This document shows positions 7,531-9,871 of a stretch of 9,871 nucleotides of DNA, one piece after another. This DNA is from Pseudomonadota bacterium. GTDB lineage: Bacteria > Pseudomonadota > Alphaproteobacteria > Rhizobiales > Rhizobiaceae. A program made the translations under genes and the position numbers. Under the pieces are notes generated by a model that was not told where the DNA came from, made no database searches, and saw nothing but the letters and a program-made list of their open reading frames with translations. The stretch lies in NCBI GenBank assembly GCA_023387715.1, contig JAEWHQ010000173.1:1-9871 (forward strand), given 5' to 3'. Position 1 is the stretch's first letter, and every line of letters starts with the position of its first letter.

Positions 7531-8756
7531 CGTTTTTGCATAGAAATTTTATTAAGCGCCGCAAATTTGATCAATGGGTCTTGGCATTTGGCGGTCTTAC
7601 GATGCCTATTCGTGTCGGATTAGGCCCGGTGGTTGTTTTCTTATTCAGCTGTATTGGGATTTATCTGACCGCATTTCGTCATAAATCGACGAAGCCTTTT
7701 GTTGGTATCTTTTTAATTTCGATCATTTTTTATTTTGTGTGGGTTTTTGGCCTGATTATCTGGCGTGGGCAGTTGGAGCTGGGAAACCGCCAAATTGGCT
7801 ATACATTGCTGCTGGTGCTGTTTTCATTCGCGGGGCCTGGCATGGTGCTGGTTCGTGATCCGCTGCGCTTTTATGTGTTAGGTTCACGCGTCGGTATTTT
7901 CTTAGCAGCAATGGCTGCGATGTTTGTATCGCTTTATAGTGGTGTTCGTGTTGGTATTGGTGGCAATCAAGCGGTTTTTGCTTTTGTTGCTGCGGTGGCT
8001 GCTATTTCAGCTACTCTGCCTGTTCAGAATGCGCCACGCTTTTTACGTAATGGCCCGCAATGGCTGGCACTTGGATTGCTGGCCATTATGGTTTCGGAAA
8101 CCCGCGCCGTATTGGTTGTATTGCCGCTATTCTTGGCGGTCGAAATTATTGCCTGTGTACGTAAATTCAGCTGGCAGAAGCAAAGCGGAATTTATGCGAT
8201 ATTGGCAGCAGCTTTGGCCGCTATGCTGGTGGTCGGCCCCGCAGGTACTGTTATTGAGAAGCGTTTTGCTACGATGCTCAATTACTATGAGACAGGAGAT
8301 GCAGCGCAGTGGAAAGATAAATCTTCAGCCGACATTCGCATGGCGATGTGGCGTGGAGCTGTAGAGGTTATTAAAGCACATCCACTGACGGGTGTTGGCA
8401 CTATTGATAAAATGCCTTTGGTGCAGGCGCATGCTGGCGCTAATAAAAAACTACTGAATGGATTTGGACATGTTCATAATGTCGTGCTGGACGAATTATT
8501 GCATGATGGAATTGTAGGGCTCGCATTACTGCTAACCGCTTTTATATCGCTTTTTGTCCAGCTTTGGAAAACTGCACCTGATTGTGGAACGAAGCGGGTT
8601 TTAAGTTATTTCGCGCTTGTTATGATCGCTTATGGCATGTTGCATGCGCCATTGTTTCATGAAACATCGATTGCTGTGATTATGCTGTTTTTGGGTGTGT
8701 TGAACGCTGCCAGAGTCAAGCGTGTCATTTATAAGCCGCATTTAAACGCAGCATAA
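7527..8756 (+). CDS. O-antigen ligase / polymerase (WaaL/Wzy_C)-like membrane protein, 409 aa
   Basis: A polytopic inner-membrane protein with many hydrophobic segments (about 20-50, 58-80, 90-107, 120-137, 147-163, 178-209, 220-240, 325-346, 358-375, 380-395). Between about 240 and 325 is a large hydrophilic, probably periplasmic, loop with the Wzy_C/WaaL pattern: RMAMWRGAVEVIKAHPLTGVG (split 271-280 and 281-291), then GHVHNVVLDELLHDGIVGL around His316 and His318. An arginine in SETRAV (Arg193) also fits the family. Such enzymes transfer undecaprenol-linked O-antigen to lipid A-core or polymerise repeat units; the two roles are hard to separate from sequence. The ATG at 7527 overlaps the GT25 stop (ATGA), and GGTGA at 7518-7522 is a plausible ribosome binding site. 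The DUF721 gene starts 31 bp downstream on the same strand, so read-through is likely as no terminator is visible. Confidence 0.88.
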   Translation: MTFLHRNFIKRRKFDQWVLAFGGLTMPIRVGLGPVVVFLFSCIGIYLTAFRHKSTKPFVGIFLISIIFYFVWVFGLIIWRGQLELGNRQIGYTLLLVLFSFAGPGMVLVRDPLRFYVLGSRVGIFLAAMAAMFVSLYSGVRVGIGGNQAVFAFVAAVAAISATLPVQNAPRFLRNGPQWLALGLLAIMVSETRAVLVVLPLFLAVEIIACVRKFSWQKQSGIYAILAAALAAMLVVGPAGTVIEKRFATMLNYYETGDAAQWKDKSSADIRMAMWRGAVEVIKAHPLTGVGTIDKMPLVQAHAGANKKLLNGFGHVHNVVLDELLHDGIVGLALLLTAFISLFVQLWKTAPDCGTKRVLSYFALVMIAYGMLHAPLFHETSIAVIMLFLGVLNAARVKRVIYKPHLNAA

Positions 8757-8787
8757 TGCTGAAATTCTTCAAACGGGTTTGGCAGCT

Positions 8788-9297
8788 ATGACGGGTAAAA
8801 AAGAAGGACGGGGATTTAGACCTTTAGCGGATACAACATCTGACTTGTTGGATCCTGTCTTGCGCAAACGCGCCGGTATTAATCTGTCTTTGATCCAGTC
8901 ATGGGAAGATATTGTCGGTGCGAATGTCGGCCAATCTTCACGCCCGCTTAAAATCATGTGGCCAAGACGTTTGCATGAAAATGATCCGTTTCAGCCCGCC
9001 ACATTGGTCATTACCTGTGAGGGGTTTGCTGCTATGCGTATGCAGCATGAAACAGGCGAAATCATCAATCGCGTCAATGGTTTTTTAGGCTTTGCAGCTA
9101 TAGGCCGGATAAAGATTGAGCAGAAGCCGTTGACCGGAAAGCAGGAGCGCCGTTTGCGCAAACCTGTTGATATTCCGCCCAGTCAGGCACGCAAAATCGA
9201 AGGCCAGACCAGTGTGATTGAGGATGATGGCCTGCGCGGAGCATTGGAGCGTTTGGGGCGCAGTATTGCTGCAAGCAAATTAAAGAATAAGCGCTGA
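8788..9297 (+). CDS. DUF721 (DciA-like) protein, 169 aa
   Basis: A DUF721-domain protein; DciA, the replicative DnaB-helicase loader of bacteria lacking DnaC or DnaI, defines this family. The N-terminal part carries the family pattern: LDPVLRKRAG (21-30), then SWEDIVG (38-44), SRPLKI (51-56), and a strand LVITCEGFAAMRMQHE (73-88), leading into IINRVNGFLG and IGRIKIEQ. The C-terminal third is charged and probably flexible. Length suits alphaproteobacterial members. The ATG at 8788 is chosen. An in-frame TTG at 8779 would add three residues and cannot be excluded; no strong ribosome binding site marks either. In many Hyphomicrobiales (from memory) this gene lies between mutY and a dsbA-like gene followed by smc, and that backbone is kept here except for the two inserted glycan genes. 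Confidence 0.9.
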   Translation: MTGKKEGRGFRPLADTTSDLLDPVLRKRAGINLSLIQSWEDIVGANVGQSSRPLKIMWPRRLHENDPFQPATLVITCEGFAAMRMQHETGEIINRVNGFLGFAAIGRIKIEQKPLTGKQERRLRKPVDIPPSQARKIEGQTSVIEDDGLRGALERLGRSIAASKLKNKR

Positions 9298-9483
9298 GTA
9301 CGATCATCAAAATAGCTGATTTTTCAGAAACATGCAGATAATTAACAGGCTGGCAATAACTGCCACAATCTTGCTATAAGCTGACATTAAAAATGCGCAC
9401 ACGAAACGGGTCTGGTTATGAAGCCGCATCCGCTTTAAAGTAACATTTTATGTCAATGTATTGAACAGAATTGGATGATTCGC
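9298..9483 (+). other. Intergenic region before the DsbA-like gene
   Basis: A 186-bp AT-rich gap. It holds a short hairpin (TGGCA 9351-9355 / TGCCA 9361-9365) without a clean T run and a GANTC site (GATTC, 9477-9481) right before the DsbA-like start. No promoter with good -35/-10 spacing was convincing. Confidence 0.35.
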
Positions 9484-9871
9484 ATGAGCCTTACGCTTAA
9501 TCGCAGGCATGTTATGTCTCTTGCAGGTGCAGCTGCAACGGGATTGGCTCTTTCCGGCAATGTTGCTTTTGCGCAGTCCCGCTCGGCTGATGGCTCGGTG
9601 GATGCCGCTAAAGTTGCCGAACCAGGCAAGCTGAAAGAGATGATTTACGGCAAGGAAGATGCTCCTGTCACCATCGTTGAATATGCATCTTTGACATGCC
9701 CGCATTGCGCAGATTTCACCTTAAATACTTTCCCGACGATCAAAGAAAAATACATTGATACCGGCAAAGTACGCTTGATTTTCCGCGAATTTCCTTTTGA
9801 TCCGCGTGCGACAGCTGCTTTCATGCTGGCACGTTGCGCACCGGAAGACCGCTATTTCCCGATGGTTAATG
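9484..9871 (+). CDS. Exported DsbA-like thiol:disulfide oxidoreductase (5' part)
   Basis: The first 129 residues of a periplasmic thioredoxin-fold protein; the window ends before its stop. Residues 1-30 form an export signal with twin arginines (LNRRHVMSLAG) before a hydrophobic stretch and a likely cleavage after AFA at 28-30, compatible with Tat export although not a perfect Tat motif. After a linker, the thioredoxin domain begins at about residue 57 (GKEDAPVTIVEYASLTC), with the active site CPHC at 72-75, followed by FTLNTFPTIKEKY and VRLIFREFPFDP, as in the DsbA/Com1-type oxidoreductases that introduce or isomerise disulfides in exported proteins. The start at ATG 9484 has a weak GGAT element upstream; an in-frame ATG at 9475 would add three residues (MIR). 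The cis-proline and the C-terminal half are not visible. Confidence 0.92.
   Translation, partial: MSLTLNRRHVMSLAGAAATGLALSGNVAFAQSRSADGSVDAAKVAEPGKLKEMIYGKEDAPVTIVEYASLTCPHCADFTLNTFPTIKEKYIDTGKVRLIFREFPFDPRATAAFMLARCAPEDRYFPMVN

Noticed and set aside
7924..8364. 146-codon + strand frame inside the ligase gene
   Set aside because: Cys/Trp/Arg-rich out-of-frame shadow of the ligase gene, which has clear family motifs.
9448..9705. 85-codon - strand frame over the DsbA-like gene start
   Set aside because: Overlaps the signal peptide and active-site coding region of a clear thioredoxin-fold gene; no domain of its own.

Overview
The window reads as ordinary chromosomal sequence from an alphaproteobacterium of the order Hyphomicrobiales (Rhizobiales), most likely close to Brucella/Ochrobactrum and their lower-GC relatives such as Pseudochrobactrum or Paenochrobactrum. 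The main reasons are a full-length 377-residue CcrM (GANTC) methyltransferase that, from memory, closely resembles Brucella CcrM, and the conserved neighbourhood ccrM / HAD phosphatase / mutY // DUF721 (DciA-like) / DsbA-like thioredoxin. No tRNA, rRNA, insertion sequence, CRISPR array or prophage signature was seen.

Layout from left to right. (1) The C-terminal end of an EAL-domain (cyclic-di-GMP phosphodiesterase type) protein, + strand, cut by the window edge. (2) A 60-residue acidic protein of unknown function, + strand, ending at a bidirectional terminator shared with (3) a HAD-IA phosphatase on the - strand. (4) A CLC-family chloride channel/transporter with a C-terminal CBS pair, - strand. 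(5) A 355-bp divergent intergenic region with CtrA-like boxes, one GANTC site and an inverted repeat, leading into (6) ccrM on the + strand. ccrM ends at a near-perfect bidirectional terminator and converges on (7) a - strand pair, mutY followed by a YihX-like HAD hydrolase, joined by an ATGA stop/start overlap. (8) Divergent from mutY on the + strand is a family-25 glycosyltransferase joined by an ATGA overlap to an O-antigen-ligase/polymerase-like membrane protein. (9) A DUF721 (DciA-like) gene and (10) the 5' end of an exported DsbA-like thioredoxin with a CPHC active site complete the window.

Functional themes: cell-cycle DNA methylation (ccrM), DNA repair (mutY), probable replicative-helicase loading (DUF721), envelope oxidative folding (DsbA-like), lipopolysaccharide or other surface-glycan assembly (GT25 plus ligase), ion transport (CLC) and small-molecule phosphate metabolism (two HADs). 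The part that looks least like a fixed backbone is the GT25-ligase pair sitting between mutY and the DUF721 gene. I saw no clear evidence of an undescribed multi-gene system. The leads worth a look are that two-gene glycan cassette (compared with Brucella WadA, which I recall as a GT25/ligase fusion), the CLC pore whose internal proton-glutamate position is leucine, the ccrM promoter region, and a few unexplained inverted repeats.
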